The notes: generated by a model not told the origin, from the letters alone. A stretch of 64,000 nt of DNA from Symbiodinium natans (GCA_905221605.1 CAJNDS010002097.1:392501-456500); one strand, 5' to 3'. Shown: positions 52,686 through 62,866, counted from the stretch's first letter. A program made the numbers and translations.

Positions 52686-52845
52686 ATGGCACACGCGAGA
52701 CTGAGGGGAGTGCGTCGCTTGGCGCTGCAGCTGCTTAAGCTTGCAAATTGGGATTCCATGCTCAGTGACACAGGGAACTGTTCAATCGATGCAGGCATGT
52801 AATTCACAACAGACCGCTGGGCGACCTCGGCGTCAAAGCGAGTCT
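52686..52845 (-). CDS. Exon-like segment, long open frame, unknown protein
   Basis: The minus strand after CTAGGGTAG-like repeat is open for over 50 codons: FDAEVAQRSVVNYMPASIEQ, then FPVSLSMESQFASLSSCSAK. It may end at CTCC|GTTTATTT. A second segment (about 52545-52630) reads MEEGVARFKLRGWLKAADTN and then stops. Both may belong to the gene ending at 49893. Confidence 0.5.
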
Positions 52846-53487
52846 ACCCTAAACCCTAAACACTAAACCCGGAACTGCGAACCCAAAACCCTAACCCAAA
52901 ACCCTAAACAAAACCCTTAGGCAAAAAAATCCTAAAGCATCTCGTAGCTGCCTCAAGGGTTCAGGGTTTAGGGGTTTGCGGGTTTAGGGGTTTAGGGGTT
53001 TAGTGTTTTAGGGTTTAGGGTTTCGGGTTTAGGGTTTGGGGTAATGTAGCTGCCGATGACCCTACAATTCAAAGAAAGGCTCACATGGCCATAAAAGGTT
53101 CATATCATCGGGTTGGGGCCGGCAATGTCTGTGCGTGCCACCCTTGAACCCGAAAACCCCCTGAGTCCTAGAGCCCTATAGCCCCAGAGGTTCCTGGGGT
53201 AGTAGGGCCCTTAAAAGGGTCTTAGGGTTTAGGGTTTAGATATCCTCCTTACCTACCCTATACAAATTCAGGGCCCATAAATCAGAACCCTTCAAAGAAG
53301 GTTAGGGACCCATATAAAAGCTTACGAAAATCGGGTGCCCCCCCAATATAGACCCTCAAATGATAAGATTCCCTTATTATAGCAAGGACCCCCCAATACG
53401 GTACCCCTAAACCCTAAACCCTGAACCCTAAACCATAAACCCCAAACCCCGAGGTGTAAAAGGAAGGGCCCATGTGAAAACCTCAGG

Positions 53488-53649
53488 GTTGCCATCCCTT
53501 GAAACCTTCTGAAAAGTATTCCTACATTTTGGGGTTTAGGGTTTAGGGTTTAGGGTTTAGGGTTTAGGGTTTAGGGTTTAGGGTTTAGGGTTTAGGGTCC
53601 TCCAAAACCCAACAGGGGAGGATACAAGATATCCCTGGAGCCTACCGAG
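53488..53649. mobile_element. Family C element with internal TTTAGGG array
   Basis: The GCCATCCCTTGAAACCTTCTG start and CCCTGGAGCCTACCGAG end are family C. About 67 bp of TTTAGGG (53532-53598) replace the centre. Confidence 0.8.
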
Positions 53650-53681
53650 TCATATAGGACACTTGTCACCCCAATTCCTGA

Positions 53682-53937
53682 ACCCTAAACCCTAAACCCT
53701 CGACCCTCCTACACCCTACACCCTACACCCTACACCCTACACCCTACACCCTACACCCTACACCCTACACCCTACACCCTACACCCTAAACCCTAAACCC
53801 CTACCACCCTAAAAACCCTAAACCCTAAACCCTAAACCCTAAACCCTAAACCCTAAACCCTAAACCCTAAACCCTAAACCCTAAACCCTAAACCCTAAAC
53901 CCTAAACCCTAAACCCTAAACCCTAAACCCTAAACCC
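53682..53937. repeat. CCCTACA variant array followed by a CCCTAAA array
   Basis: About 11 identical CCCTACA units (53708-53786), a short irregular link, then about 17 CCCTAAA units to 53937. The variant is confined to one block. Confidence 0.92.
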
Positions 53938-54507
53938 AAGCTTGGAGCAATGGCTTCGGCTCGCCCACGCTGTCAGATCCGTTGCGAAAGGGTTGGTCCG
54001 ACCTCGCATCTTGCTTGGAGTTTCGGGGGGAGCTAGGACAGCTAGGGTTTAGGGTTTAGGCAGCTAGGGTTTAGGGTTTAGGGTTTAGGGTTTAGGGTTC
54101 AGGGTTCAGGGTTCAGGGTTTATAAGGTTTAGGGTTTAGAGTTTAGGTTTAGGGTTTAGGGTTCAGGAAGCTAGGGTTCAGGGCGTTTGGTGTGTAGGTT
54201 GACGGAGCGTTTGGAGCCTGGGAACAACTGGCAAACGAATGGCTGCTGACTTTGGAGTTCAGCTCAGGACGAGCTCGGCGGTTCAGATTCTCCGAAACCC
54301 TAAATCCTAAACCCTAAACCCTAAACCCTAACCCTAAGCCCCAAACCCTAAACCCTAAATTCTCCAGCAGGACCTCGCGCATCTGCGCCTTCTGTCGCCT
54401 GTGCCAAGCTTTGGCATACTCCTCCTGCGTTTCGCGGGATCGGCGGCCCGTCCACGCGGCCGTGCGACAGGGCCCAGCACACACCTCGATCTCCGAAACT
54501 TGTGACG
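53938..54507 (-). CDS. Minus-strand exons of an unknown protein
   Basis: Three open islands separated by telomere-type repeats: 54374-54507 (TGRRSRETQEEYAKAWHRRQ, then KAQMRE, donor GAG|GTCCTG), about 54200-54290 (NRRARPELNSKVSSHSFASC) and about 53938-54035 (RNSKQDARSDQPFRNGSDSV). The first follows a CAACAG acceptor and has a clear helical, basic character. They may be 5' exons of the gene ending at 49893; phases were not resolved between them. Confidence 0.5.
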
Positions 54508-54854
54508 CTGTTGAGGGTTTAGGGTTGAGGGTTTAGGGTTTAGGGTTTAGGGTTTAGGGTTTAGGGTTTAGGGTTCGCGCAACCCCCAACTCAAGAAGTC
54601 CCAGTGGACCCTGCGATAAAGACATCAGTCCCAGAGATGCAGTACACCAAAAACCCTACTTTCCACGAAGCCTTCTGCACGTAAACCGGAAAACCTTCAA
54701 AATCTTAACCCTTAACCCTAAACCCTAAACCCTAAACCCTAAACCCTAAACCCTAAACCCCAAACCTTAAACCCCTACACCCAATCAGGTCCTTGATCTG
54801 AACCACTCAGCCCGAACCTTTCAACTCCTACCTAGAGAAGTGAAGCCAAACTTA

Positions 54855-54966
54855 GTAGCCCAGTAACCACATTATCATAACGACATCCTGTTTTTGGTTG
54901 GTTACTTTATAAGGGGAAACCAGAAAAACAAAAAAAAAATGAAAAGGGTACCACCGGGGTAGCAAG
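54855..54966. mobile_element. Introner-like element, family B
   Basis: GTAGCCCAGTAACCACATTA to GGTACCACCGGGGTAGCAAG, 112 bp, with the TTGGTTGGTTACTTTATAAG core intact. Confidence 0.85.
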
Positions 54967-55206
54967 CAAAAGACCTTCAGGGGGGCACCGGTCTTTTTTG
55001 GTTTGGGGGGGAGGAAAGGGAGGCTACAAAAAGTTCCGGGGCCCAAACGCCGACAGCAAGGACCCTGAACCCCAAACCCTAAACCCTAAACCCTATACCC
55101 TAAACCCTATACCCTAAACCCTAAACCCCAACGAAGCTGAGGCGGGGGCGACAGTCAGACAGAGGGGGCATCGATTCTGATGGCCGAGCCTGTCAGTAAG
55201 CAGCCC

Positions 55207-55406
55207 AGGATGGCCCTTAAAACAGTATGAAAGTTAGGGTGTAGGGCTTAGGGTTTAGGGTTTAGGGTTTAGGGGTTAGGGTTTAGGGTTTAGGGTTTAG
55301 GGTTTAGGGGTTAGGGTTTAGGGTTTAGGGTTTAGGGTTTAGTCCTGAAGATGATCCTCTTAAACCAAATAAGGGCCAATATAAAATATTTCAAGGGCGT
55401 ACCTAG
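55207..55406. mobile_element. Family C element with internal telomere array
   Basis: AGGATGGCCCTTAAAACAGT and ATTTCAAGGGCGTACCTAG are the ends. GATGATCCTCTTAAACCAAA is preserved. About 108 bp of TTTAGGG units (55235-55343) are inserted between the left end and this core. Confidence 0.88.
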
Positions 55407-55517
55407 CAGCTCTTTCTTTGGCCAGCCCAGGGCGGCCGTGCTTCGGCTTATCCCTTAAAACTCGAACCGCAAGCCTGGCTTCAACCCAGAAGCCGTCAAC
55501 CTCCAACCCCCCCCTTG

Positions 55518-55618
55518 GTAGCCCAGTAACCATACTACAATAAGGGCACTCTTTTGTGGGTGGGTTTACGTATAAGGGAACCCAGAACCAAAAAAAGAGT
55601 AAAGGGTAGGGCTACCAG
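55518..55618. mobile_element. Introner-like element, family B, slightly shortened
   Basis: GTAGCCCAGTAACCATACTA to AAAGGGTAGGGCTACCAG. The ACCACT part of the right end is lost. Confidence 0.8.
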
Positions 55619-56014
55619 GCCCCTCTTGGGAGTTCGCAGCCCCACACCAGCCCGTAGCCAAACAATCAATGCAAGAGCCTTGACTCTTACATTTTAAAGC
55701 AGGTCCAAGGCCTCCCCCTAAACCCTCAACCTTAAATTTGAACCCTAAACCCTAATCCCTAAACCCTAAACCCTAAATTTTGAACCCTAAACCCTCAACC
55801 CTGAACCCTGAAGCCTAAACCCTAAATATGGAAGCCGTGCCCCCGCTGGGGCCCCTGCAGCCACTCATCGACGCACAGCCTTGGTGTAGCTAAGTTGCAC
55901 CTTGACCCGCAACCTGTTTAGGGCCCTAAGTTTCCCACTGGATATATTTAGGGTTTAGGGTTTAGGGCCTAGGGTTTAGGGTTTAGGGCTTCGGTCTTCT
56001 AAGGCTTAGCTACT

Positions 56015-56100
56015 GGATAGGCGCAAAGCTCATCTGGGAGTGCGGCTGGTGAAAGTGATGATGACAGCCAAGCTTGCGTATGTCCTGGCAGCACTCTAGG
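56015..56100 (+). CDS. Exon-like segment, strand uncertain
   Basis: The plus frame reads DRRKAHLGVRLVKVMMTAKL and ends LAAL then TAG. The minus strand is also open (DIRKLGCHHHFHQPHSQMSF). Only one can be real; no neighbours settle it. Confidence 0.3.
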
Positions 56101-56565
56101 CCCTACAACCCTAAACCCTGCACCCCAAAAGCCCAACCGACTCCCTAAACCCTGATGCCCTAAACTAGTTCCTTGAGGAGGGCTCTCCAGATGAGAGATG
56201 ATACATAAAAAGCAATTTATACATATATGTATATATACGTTTATGTATTTATGTGAACATGCATATACAATCCCCCTTCCACCCTATCCGTTGGCTGTTT
56301 TAAGCAAGGGGGCTTAGGGTTTATATTGAACTTTGAACCCTAATGCCGAACCCTAAAACTCTAAACCCTAAGTCCTGAACCCTCAACTCAAAAACCTGAG
56401 TCCTGAACTCTCAACTCTAAACCCTAAATCCTAACGTCTCAACCGCCATCTGTTTGTAGGAAAGGCCAGTATCTGCAGGACCGCAGGCCGTGAGAGCTGC
56501 GGCGAACGTAGCGAGGCCACCCTCAGCCCCCTAAGCCATAAGCCCCAAATGCTAAACCCAGTTTG

Positions 56566-56755
56566 GTAGCCCGGCAACCATATTGCAACAAGGGCCCTAA
56601 ACCCTAAACCCTAAAACCCTAAACCCTAAACCCTAAACCCTAAACCCTAAACCATAAACCCTAAACCCTAAACCTCCCTTGTTGGGAATGGTTGCTTTAT
56701 AAGAAACCTAGAGACAACAAAAGGGCAAAAGGGTACCAATGGCCTGATTTACCAA
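56566..56755. mobile_element. Family B element with internal CCCTAAA array
   Basis: GTAGCCCGGCAACCATATTG at the left; GGAATGGTTGCTTTATAAG, AAAAGGGTACCAATGGCC and TTTACCAA at the right. About 95 bp of CCCTAAA units (56592-56687) are inserted after AACAAGGG. Confidence 0.85.
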
Positions 56756-57117
56756 CCCTAAAGCCCAAACACCCTAACACCCTAAAACCCTGAACACCAA
56801 AGGATTTAAGGGACCTTGACCCAAGAAATCGGATTTAGGGTTTAGTGTTTAGGGTCTAGGGTTTAGGGCTTAGGGCTTAGGGCTTAGGGGGAGTTACCAG
56901 GCATTCAGAAACACTTAGACCAACACCCTGGACCCGACTCAGTGGGTGCAAGAGCCCTCGGAACCCAAGTGTGAAGGCCTGTTAGGGTTGAGGGTTTAGG
57001 GTTTAGGGTTTAGGGTTTAGGGTTTAGGGTTTAGAGTTTAGGGTTTAAGTTTAGGGTTTAGGGTTTCGGGTTCAGGGTTCAGGGTTCAGGGTTTCGGGTT
57101 TAGGGTGTAGAGTTGTG

Positions 57118-57162
57118 AGGGCGCAGCTTTTGCGTCAATCTTCCCAAACGATTTCCACGAGG
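57118..57162 (+). CDS. Short exon-like segment
   Basis: GGCGCAGCTTTTGCGTCAATC encodes GAAFASIFPNDFHE, ending at CGAG|GTCTGA. It is flanked upstream by TTTAGGG-type repeat, which is the less common orientation before a plus-strand exon. Confidence 0.3.
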
Positions 57163-57301
57163 TCTGATTTATTCCACCGCCCCGAAAACCCTGTAAACCT
57201 TGGCAAAAAGGCCCTCGACAAAACCCCCCTTAAGTCCGGAAACCCGAACCTAGACCCACAAAGCTGAACCCTAAACCCTAAACCCCTAAACCCTAACCCC
57301 T

Positions 57302-57362
57302 AAGCTGTCCTGGCCATCGCTGTAGCTGCCAAAGCAAATGCTGCACTCCATGTCATCCAGGC
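57302..57362 (-). CDS. Possible first half of a RING zinc finger
   Basis: After GGAATCCTGAG on the minus strand the frame reads LDDMECSICFGSYSDGQDSL. The C-x2-C with an acidic lead and hydrophobic I/F positions is typical of a RING-finger start, as in ubiquitin ligases. The rest of the domain (His and later Cys pairs) was not found on the next minus-strand islands, so this rests on one motif. Confidence 0.4.
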
Positions 57363-57762
57363 CTCAGGATTCCAGGCTCAGCACACCTTCCTGAGGCCTA
57401 TTTCCCTTTTAGGGTTTAGGGTTTCGGGTTTCGGGTTTAGGGTTTAGGGTTTACCCGATACCTTAAGAAGGCTATTTATGGGGCTTGGGAATGTTGGGGG
57501 GCGTCCAGGTGGGGATTCAGCTACCCTAAACCCTAAACCCTAAACCCTAAACCCTAAACCCTAAACCCTGCCAAGGCACTTCCGAGCTGGTGTCGCGCCA
57601 GGGTCGTCTGAAACCTGCCATGGCTTGGAAATTCCTAAGTCGTAACCCTGGCACAAACCTAAATCACGAACCCTAGACGCCTAAACCCTAAACCCTAAAC
57701 CCTTATGCCTAAACCCTAAACCCTAAACCCTGAACATGCAGAACCCTGAATCAATGCCTAAG

Positions 57763-57850
57763 ACATCAACTTGAACGACTTCTGTCAACGCCTATGTCGC
57801 CTCTGTTGCAACCATAAAGGCTGTGTACTGTGTGTCAAGGACGTGACACC
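57763..57850 (+). CDS. Cysteine-rich exon-like segment
   Basis: The plus frame reads NLNDFCQRLCRLCCNHKGCV and LCVKDVT, with seven cysteines in 27 residues. It ends at the start of a long CCCTAAA array. It could be a metal-binding piece; no family pattern matched with confidence. Confidence 0.35.
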
Positions 57851-57979
57851 CTAAACCCTAAACCCTAAACCCTAAACCCTAAACCCTAAACCCTAAACCC
57901 TAAACCCTAAACCCTAAACCCTAAACCCTAAACCCTAAACCCTAAACCCTAAACCCTAAACCCTAAACCCTAAACCCTA
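57845..57979. repeat. CCCTAAA array
   Basis: About 19 near-perfect C-strand units, ending 2 bp before a family C element. Confidence 0.92.
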
Positions 57980-57980
57980 A

Positions 57981-58181
57981 CATGGCCCTTCAAACCCTCT
58001 GAAACATATTCTTAAACTTACTTCTCCAAGCACCAAGGAGAAAAAAAGGCTACACTTTATTATTCCTACAAAGACAGAAACCCAAAAAGTTTAAAATTGA
58101 ATCGTTGGCTAAGTAAGTAAATATGGTCCTCTTAAATCCTATATGGGGAAACATATCATATTATGCCAAGGGCCTACCTAG
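57981..58181. mobile_element. Family C element containing a nested family J element
   Basis: CATGGCCCTTCAAACCCTCTG and ATGCCAAGGGCCTACCTAG are the ends. The family C core is split after ATATTCT by a 101-bp element with its own ends and resumes at ATATGGTCCTCTTAAATCC. Confidence 0.88.
58017..58117. mobile_element. Introner-like element, family J, nested, with 4-bp target duplication
   Basis: CTTACTTCTCCAAGCACCAA to GGCTAAGTAAG; ends CTTACTT and AAGTAAG are inverted. TAAA flanks both sides (58013-58016 and 58118-58121). The interior GGAGAAAAAAAGGCTACACT and TATTCCTACAAAGACAG is shared with 59519-59595. Confidence 0.85.
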
Positions 58182-58199
58182 AATCGCAAACCCACACCT

Positions 58200-58650
58200 T
58201 GACCTGAAAAGCCAGAGAAAGCTGAATTGGCGCAAGGCTTTGGGTTTTTGAGGGGTCCAGCCGCAAATGGCAAGGGAGCACAAATCCTAAAGCCTACGCT
58301 CCAAAGCACGAATTCCAAAACCGTCATGAAAACTCAACTGCGGCAACCGTGTGAACCTTGTTCTCTGCAAATTAAAAAACTGAAAAGACTTGATCTTCAA
58401 TGAAGCGCAGTCGTCGACCAACTTTCAGGATGCTTCGCATGGACAAGCCTCAAGGTCAGAACCACCCGAAGCAAAATGTGCAGACACCAAACGTCAACCT
58501 GTCATGAAAAAGAAGCAAAACCAAGCTCCTTTTATTTGGTCTTATCTCTTCTGAACAGAGAGCAGATATACCCGGCAGTCTGAAGAAAGCTTGGACAACC
58601 AGGATCGTCTTAGCAGCTCGGAGGGCCAGGCCGGCTGAGTACGCTAGATG
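58200..58650. other. Unique interval, no supported gene
   Basis: Largely free of telomere units. A 35-codon ATG-to-stop frame near 58400-58510 (MKRSRRPTFRMLRMDKPQGQ) and other short frames exist on both strands without splice or domain support. Confidence 0.4.
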
Positions 58651-58652
58651 TA

Positions 58653-58762
58653 AATATAGGGGGCTGAATAGTTAGAATAGGGTTTTGGGCGTTGTTTTTG
58701 CATAATTGTAAAGGGACCCTCAGGGAACATTATTTGTAATTCTTCCGACCCCTATATTACAG
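58653..58762. mobile_element. Introner-like element, family E, full copy
   Basis: AATATAGGGGGCTGAATAGTT and AATTCTTCCGACCCCTATATT are inverted ends, followed by ACAG, a possible acceptor. Half copies of the same end occur near 23742 and 38079. Confidence 0.75.
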
Positions 58763-58940
58763 AACGGCGCATGGGGCACGTTCTGCCCGTGAAGACAGCC
58801 GATGTTTACAGCGCTGGGCCACGGAATTGGAGCCGAGCAAACAGACGCGAACAGGCCTAACCCCTAAAACAACAATGAGACCCGAAGAACCCAAACTCCA
58901 AGCCCTTGGTGTGCGCACCATGACTACGCTTGCTCATACC

Positions 58941-59056
58941 ACCGTCATCGTCATCGGCATCGCGATCGTCGCCGTCACTGTCATCATCATTGTCGTCGTC
59001 ATCATCATCATCATCATCATCGTCGCCACCATCATCATCAGCAGCAGCAGGATCCA
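58941..59056. repeat. Trinucleotide-rich ATC/GTC tract
   Basis: Degenerate (ATC)n with GTC interruptions. Frames give poly-Ile/Val on one strand and poly-Asp on the other. A long acidic protein is conceivable, but nothing else supports it. Confidence 0.8.
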
Positions 59057-59254
59057 TACTATTAGTATTATCCGTACATTGGCCGTGACATACCCAGCAC
59101 GGAGCAGAAGCCGTCGCGCACCCTGCGGATAGGTTCTTGTTGGACAGGGGGGGGGGGGGGCAAGCCCAAGCCTAGGACCGAAAGATGCTAAGACCAGAAG
59201 GCACGAAAATTCAAAAAAAATAGGGTTTAGGGTTATACTTACTTCTCCATGTTT

Positions 59255-59450
59255 TGCGGCGAGGAATGCAGGCCTTGCAGCTTGATGATTTGTTTGCTGA
59301 GCATATTGATTTGTCTTCTTTGGGGAGATGCGGGTCGGGATTTCTGATGATGCTCTTGGCGCTGCTCGAGCTGCTATCTTTAAGTTTTGCGCCGGTCGCT
59401 CCGTAAGGACGGTTGGTGCTCTTGCTAGGCCATTTCTTTTGGACTAAGCA
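59255..59450 (+). CDS. Exon-like segment, frame uncertain
   Basis: Two overlapping plus frames are protein-like: MQALQLDDLFAEHIDLSSLG, continuing hydrophobic, and SDDALGAARAAIFKFCAGRS, then a stop. A frameshifted copy of an older gene would explain both. A half family J end lies just upstream at 59235. Confidence 0.35.
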
Positions 59451-59518
59451 CTCTGACTCAGACCAACGCGCGCTGCACCGCTCTGCTGTGCACGTGCCTC
59501 TTTGCCGTGTGTGATATA

Positions 59519-59595
59519 CTTACTTCTCCAATGACCAAGGGGAAAAAAGGTTAAACTTTAATATTCCTACTAAAAAAGGAAACAGGCGAAGTAAG
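59519..59595. mobile_element. Introner-like element, family J, with TATA target duplication
   Basis: CTTACTTCTCCAATGACCAA to GGCGAAGTAAG, flanked by TATA on both sides (59515-59518 and 59596-59599). It is 77 bp with the GGGGAAAAAAGG interior of the family. Confidence 0.85.
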
Positions 59596-59904
59596 TATAT
59601 GTGTCAGCATAGGCGCACCCCCCTCCCCCCCCACCCGTGGCATCCCCCCCCCCCCCCCCCCCGGTGGTTGGGTTTAGGGTTAGGGTTTGGGGTCAGGGCG
59701 GAACGCGGGCACAGAAAGAGGGTTTTTGGTTTACGGTTTTGGGGTTCTAGGGTTTAGGGTTTTAAGGTCCAGCCAGCACGGCACCGAGTCTAGGGCGGGG
59801 CTTGCAGGGGGCTTCCTTGCTTCCATTGATGTTTCTCAGTATTTCAAACTGTCCCCGAAGAGCAGTAAGCCCTGAAAGGTTTCGGGATCAAGGGTGCCCC
59901 AATA

Positions 59905-61905
59905 TTAATAGCCCGAAGTACGAAAGCCAGGGGTCGAAGGACAAAAGCATGCCAGGCACCACACTAGACGCTTGCTGTACTTCTCGAGCATCTCGTGGGG
60001 GATCCCGCGCTTGAAATCGCTCTTCATCAGGTAGTAGAAGAGCAGGACGCAAAGAATCTGCGCCACGTTACCGGCGGGGACGTTGGGAATACTAGAGGGT
60101 AGTTGGGGGGATCAGGTTTAGGGGGAGCCAGGTGCAGGTCTGTGCATCCCCTCGTGCACTCCAAACACATACGGACACGAGACTTGGGTTTGGGGTTTAC
60201 GGTTTAGGGATTTGGGTAGCCCGAACTTTCGGAAAGAATGGACCCCCTAAACCTCGAACGCCCTAAACACAAGCCCTAAACCTTAAATGCCCTGAACCCC
60301 AAGTCCTCGGCCCTACTACATAAGACTACGTTTAGGACCCATGCAACTGTACTTGGAACTAAGCAGGTACCCTTGTATGAAAGCATTTGCAATTTGGCTG
60401 GGCTGGCATTGGGCAATGGTGGGTTGGGGGGGGGAGTGAGTGCCAGTACTGACTTGATAAGTGGAGAAGAAAATCATACACTTACTTGTTAACTTGGGAT
60501 GTTCCCCCATATACTAACAGTCCTTAATCGGGGTTATAATAAGGGGTACTGTAATCCCTATTAAGGACTGTTAGTACAAGGGGGGAACATCCCAACCCTA
60601 AACCCCTAAAACCCGGCAGCGAAAGAGCAAGGCCTAAACCCTAAACCCTAAACCCTAAACCCTAAACCCTAAAGCCTTAAGTGCCTAAGAGCCCCATAAG
60701 AGCCCCCAAGCACGAGCCGGATCCTGAGGCGCGGGCCCTGTGCACGGCGATGCTGATGAAGTTGAAGAGGCCTTGGCTGACTTCTGAGACCCTCCTAAAC
60801 CCTAAACCCTAAACCCTAAACCCTAAACCCTAAACCCTAAACCCTAAACCCTAAACCCTAAGAGCCAGCAAGAAGAAGGCCAAGAGGCAGTGTCTCCAGA
60901 TCTCGTGGGTGAAGGCGGATTGCTGCGCGGAAAGGAGGGTTTAGGGTTTAGGGTTTAAGGTTTAGGGTTTAGGGTTTAGGGTTGGGTGAAGGCGGATTGC
61001 TGCGCGCGCCGGAAAGGCGGGAGGCTATTGGGGGCCCAGAGCCTCAGGGTTTAGGGTGTTGGGGGTTCAGAATTTTGGGGGCTTAAGGGAACCTAGGCTT
61101 AGGGTTTGGGGTTCAGGGTTTTGGGGGGTTAAGGGAACTTAGGGTTTAGGATTTGGGGTTCAGGGATTCTTGGTTATAACTGGGGCTAGAAGCTACGTAT
61201 GGGTAAGGTAGCTCTCGAAAACCCTTCCTTGTGACTTGTGGACATGTTCGCCCTGCTGGTAAGGACCTTTATGAAACTTCAAAGCTTGAATTAGGAGAAT
61301 CTTTGCGGCAAGGGCCTAGGGTTGTGCGGGAAGGTTTAGGTCTGGGTTTTGAGCTCCAGCACTGAGTGTTCGGACTGAGCTGACTGCCCCGGAGCTACAA
61401 CGGCCGAACTTGTGAGGGCTTCAAGGCCTTAAGGAGCGATCTCTACAAGCCTTGGATCATGACCCTAAACCCTCAGCCCCTAAACCCCTAAAACGCTAAA
61501 CCCTGAACCCTCAAATCTCAACCTCAACCTTCTCTTCGGATTTGGGTGCGCCTAAGTGTTTTGGGATTTAGGGGTATACGGGTTTGGGGGAGGGTTCTGG
61601 CGTTTAGGGTTTTGGGGATTTGAGGCTTAGGTTGAAGGGGTTCGGTGCGAGGGTTTCGGGATTCGGGCTATGGTCTGATCAAAAATCTCGAAGCTCTGAA
61701 TCCGAAACCGCAACCCGAGCCGCGAGCCGATGTAAAAGATTTAGGGTTTAGGGTTTAGGGTTTAGGGTTTAGGGGGCAGCAAGAAGAAGCCTGAACCAAA
61801 GCAAACCCTAAACTGAACACTGCCGCGTTGTGAACTCCACCCTGCCTCCGGGTAAAAGCGGAGAACGCACACCACCAGGGACACAGCAGCTAGCCTATGC
61901 GAGTT
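59905..61905 (-). CDS. Putative multi-pass membrane protein, minus-strand exons
   Basis: Hydrophobic minus-strand islands in series: about 61830-61905 (AAVSLVVCVLRFYPEAGW), about 60850-61045 (AFTHEIWRHCLLAFFLLAL), 60714-60783 (VSQGLFNFISIAVHRARASG) and 59905-60091 (NVAQILCVLLFYYLMKSDFK, then basic sequence and TAA). The last two join in phase with a GT donor (GGCTC|GTGC) and a TCTAG acceptor, giving SGSGSIPNVPAGN. The other junctions are unresolved. Several segments could span a membrane. The family is not recognised. The 60850-61045 part carries a telomere block flanked by a 23-bp duplication of coding-like sequence. Confidence 0.5.
60494..60595. mobile_element. Introner-like element, family D, reference copy
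   Basis: TTGGGATGTTCCCCCATATA and GGGGGGAACATCCCAA are perfect termini. CTAACAGTCCTTAATCGGGG and TATTAAGGACTGTTAGTA form long inner arms, so the whole 102 bp can fold into one hairpin. Confidence 0.9.
60907..61006. repeat. Telomere block flanked by a 23-bp direct duplication
   Basis: GGGTGAAGGCGGATTGCTGCGCG at 60907-60929 recurs exactly at 60984-61006. Between them are GAAAGG and about seven TTTAGGG-type units. Confidence 0.9.
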
Positions 61906-61923
61906 TCACAGAGACAGTGACTG

Positions 61924-62031
61924 CTGGTTCTTCGCAGGGAATGAGGTACCCTATATAATCCTTTAAAAGCGTGCTATACAGGGGGAATACAGGGCACCAA
62001 TTTCCCTCCTTCCCCTACTAAGAACCACCAG
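61924..62031. mobile_element. Introner-like element, family F
   Basis: CTGGTTCTTCGCAGGGAATG and CTACTAAGAACCACCAG are inverted ends; GTACCCTATATAATCC and ATACAGGGCACC lie inside. Plus-strand frames are open on both sides, but the phase was not settled. Confidence 0.75.
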
Positions 62032-62136
62032 GGTTCGCACACAGGAGCGAGAGGCCCGACTGAGTTGTTGGGTTCGCAAGGTCACGTTCACTGGGGGACC
62101 CTAAACCCTAAACCCTAGTTCCCTCCAAAGACCTCC

Positions 62137-62236
62137 GGTTTCTAAGCAGGGAATGAGGGAATTAGGCACCTTATATCCCCTTACCCTGTCAGGGACAATA
62201 CAGGGTACCGCATTCCTTTACAAATCAGTAAGCATA
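62137..62236. mobile_element. Family F element, right end decayed
   Basis: CCGGTTTCTAAGCAGGGAATGAGG starts it and GACAATACAGGGTACCGCATTCC is shared with the previous copy; the right end no longer matches. Confidence 0.65.
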
Positions 62237-62734
62237 CAATCTGGAGCTAGGGTCCAACAAGGTTTCTGGACTATTCAATGCTGGCTCGCTCTGCCAAAAC
62301 TGATAACGAAAACCCTGGCCCTAAACCCCCAACTCTCAAGCAGCTTCTGCTAGAGGATCCGACCAGACCTACCGTTCAGGGTTTAGCGTTTAGGGTTTCG
62401 GGTTTAGGGTTTAGCCTAGCGTCAAAGGCCAAATGTAGGGGGAACATTTGGGGAGATGTGGGTGCTCAAGTTCCAGTAGGTTTGGCGGTTCACCCCTAAT
62501 GCCTCAACTCATTCTGCCACGAAGCCGCAACCCGAGACCCTGGTTGCTCGTGCAACTCTTGGAATCGTTTCACACAAAAGCAGGCTCACAAGCAGGCGAA
62601 AGTTTACAGGAATACGATAGGGTCTAGGATTTAGGGTTTGGGCAGCCAACTGCACGAGCCTTGTAAACCCTAAACCCTAAACCCTAAACCCTAAACCCTA
62701 AACCCTAAACCCTGGTATGCAACTCCTCCAAGAT

Positions 62735-62834
62735 AGGGTTCGTAAGGGAGGGGCGCTCACGGGGGTAGGTACCTAGGAAACCTTAGGGAAGCAAGGTGCT
62801 CTGAGGGATTAGCGGAGGTACTTTGGGTTGCATA

Positions 62835-62866
<32 letters not shown>

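Noticed and set aside
58857-59057. Poly-aspartate open frame
   Set aside because: Complement of the degenerate ATC tract; no flanking exon could be joined.
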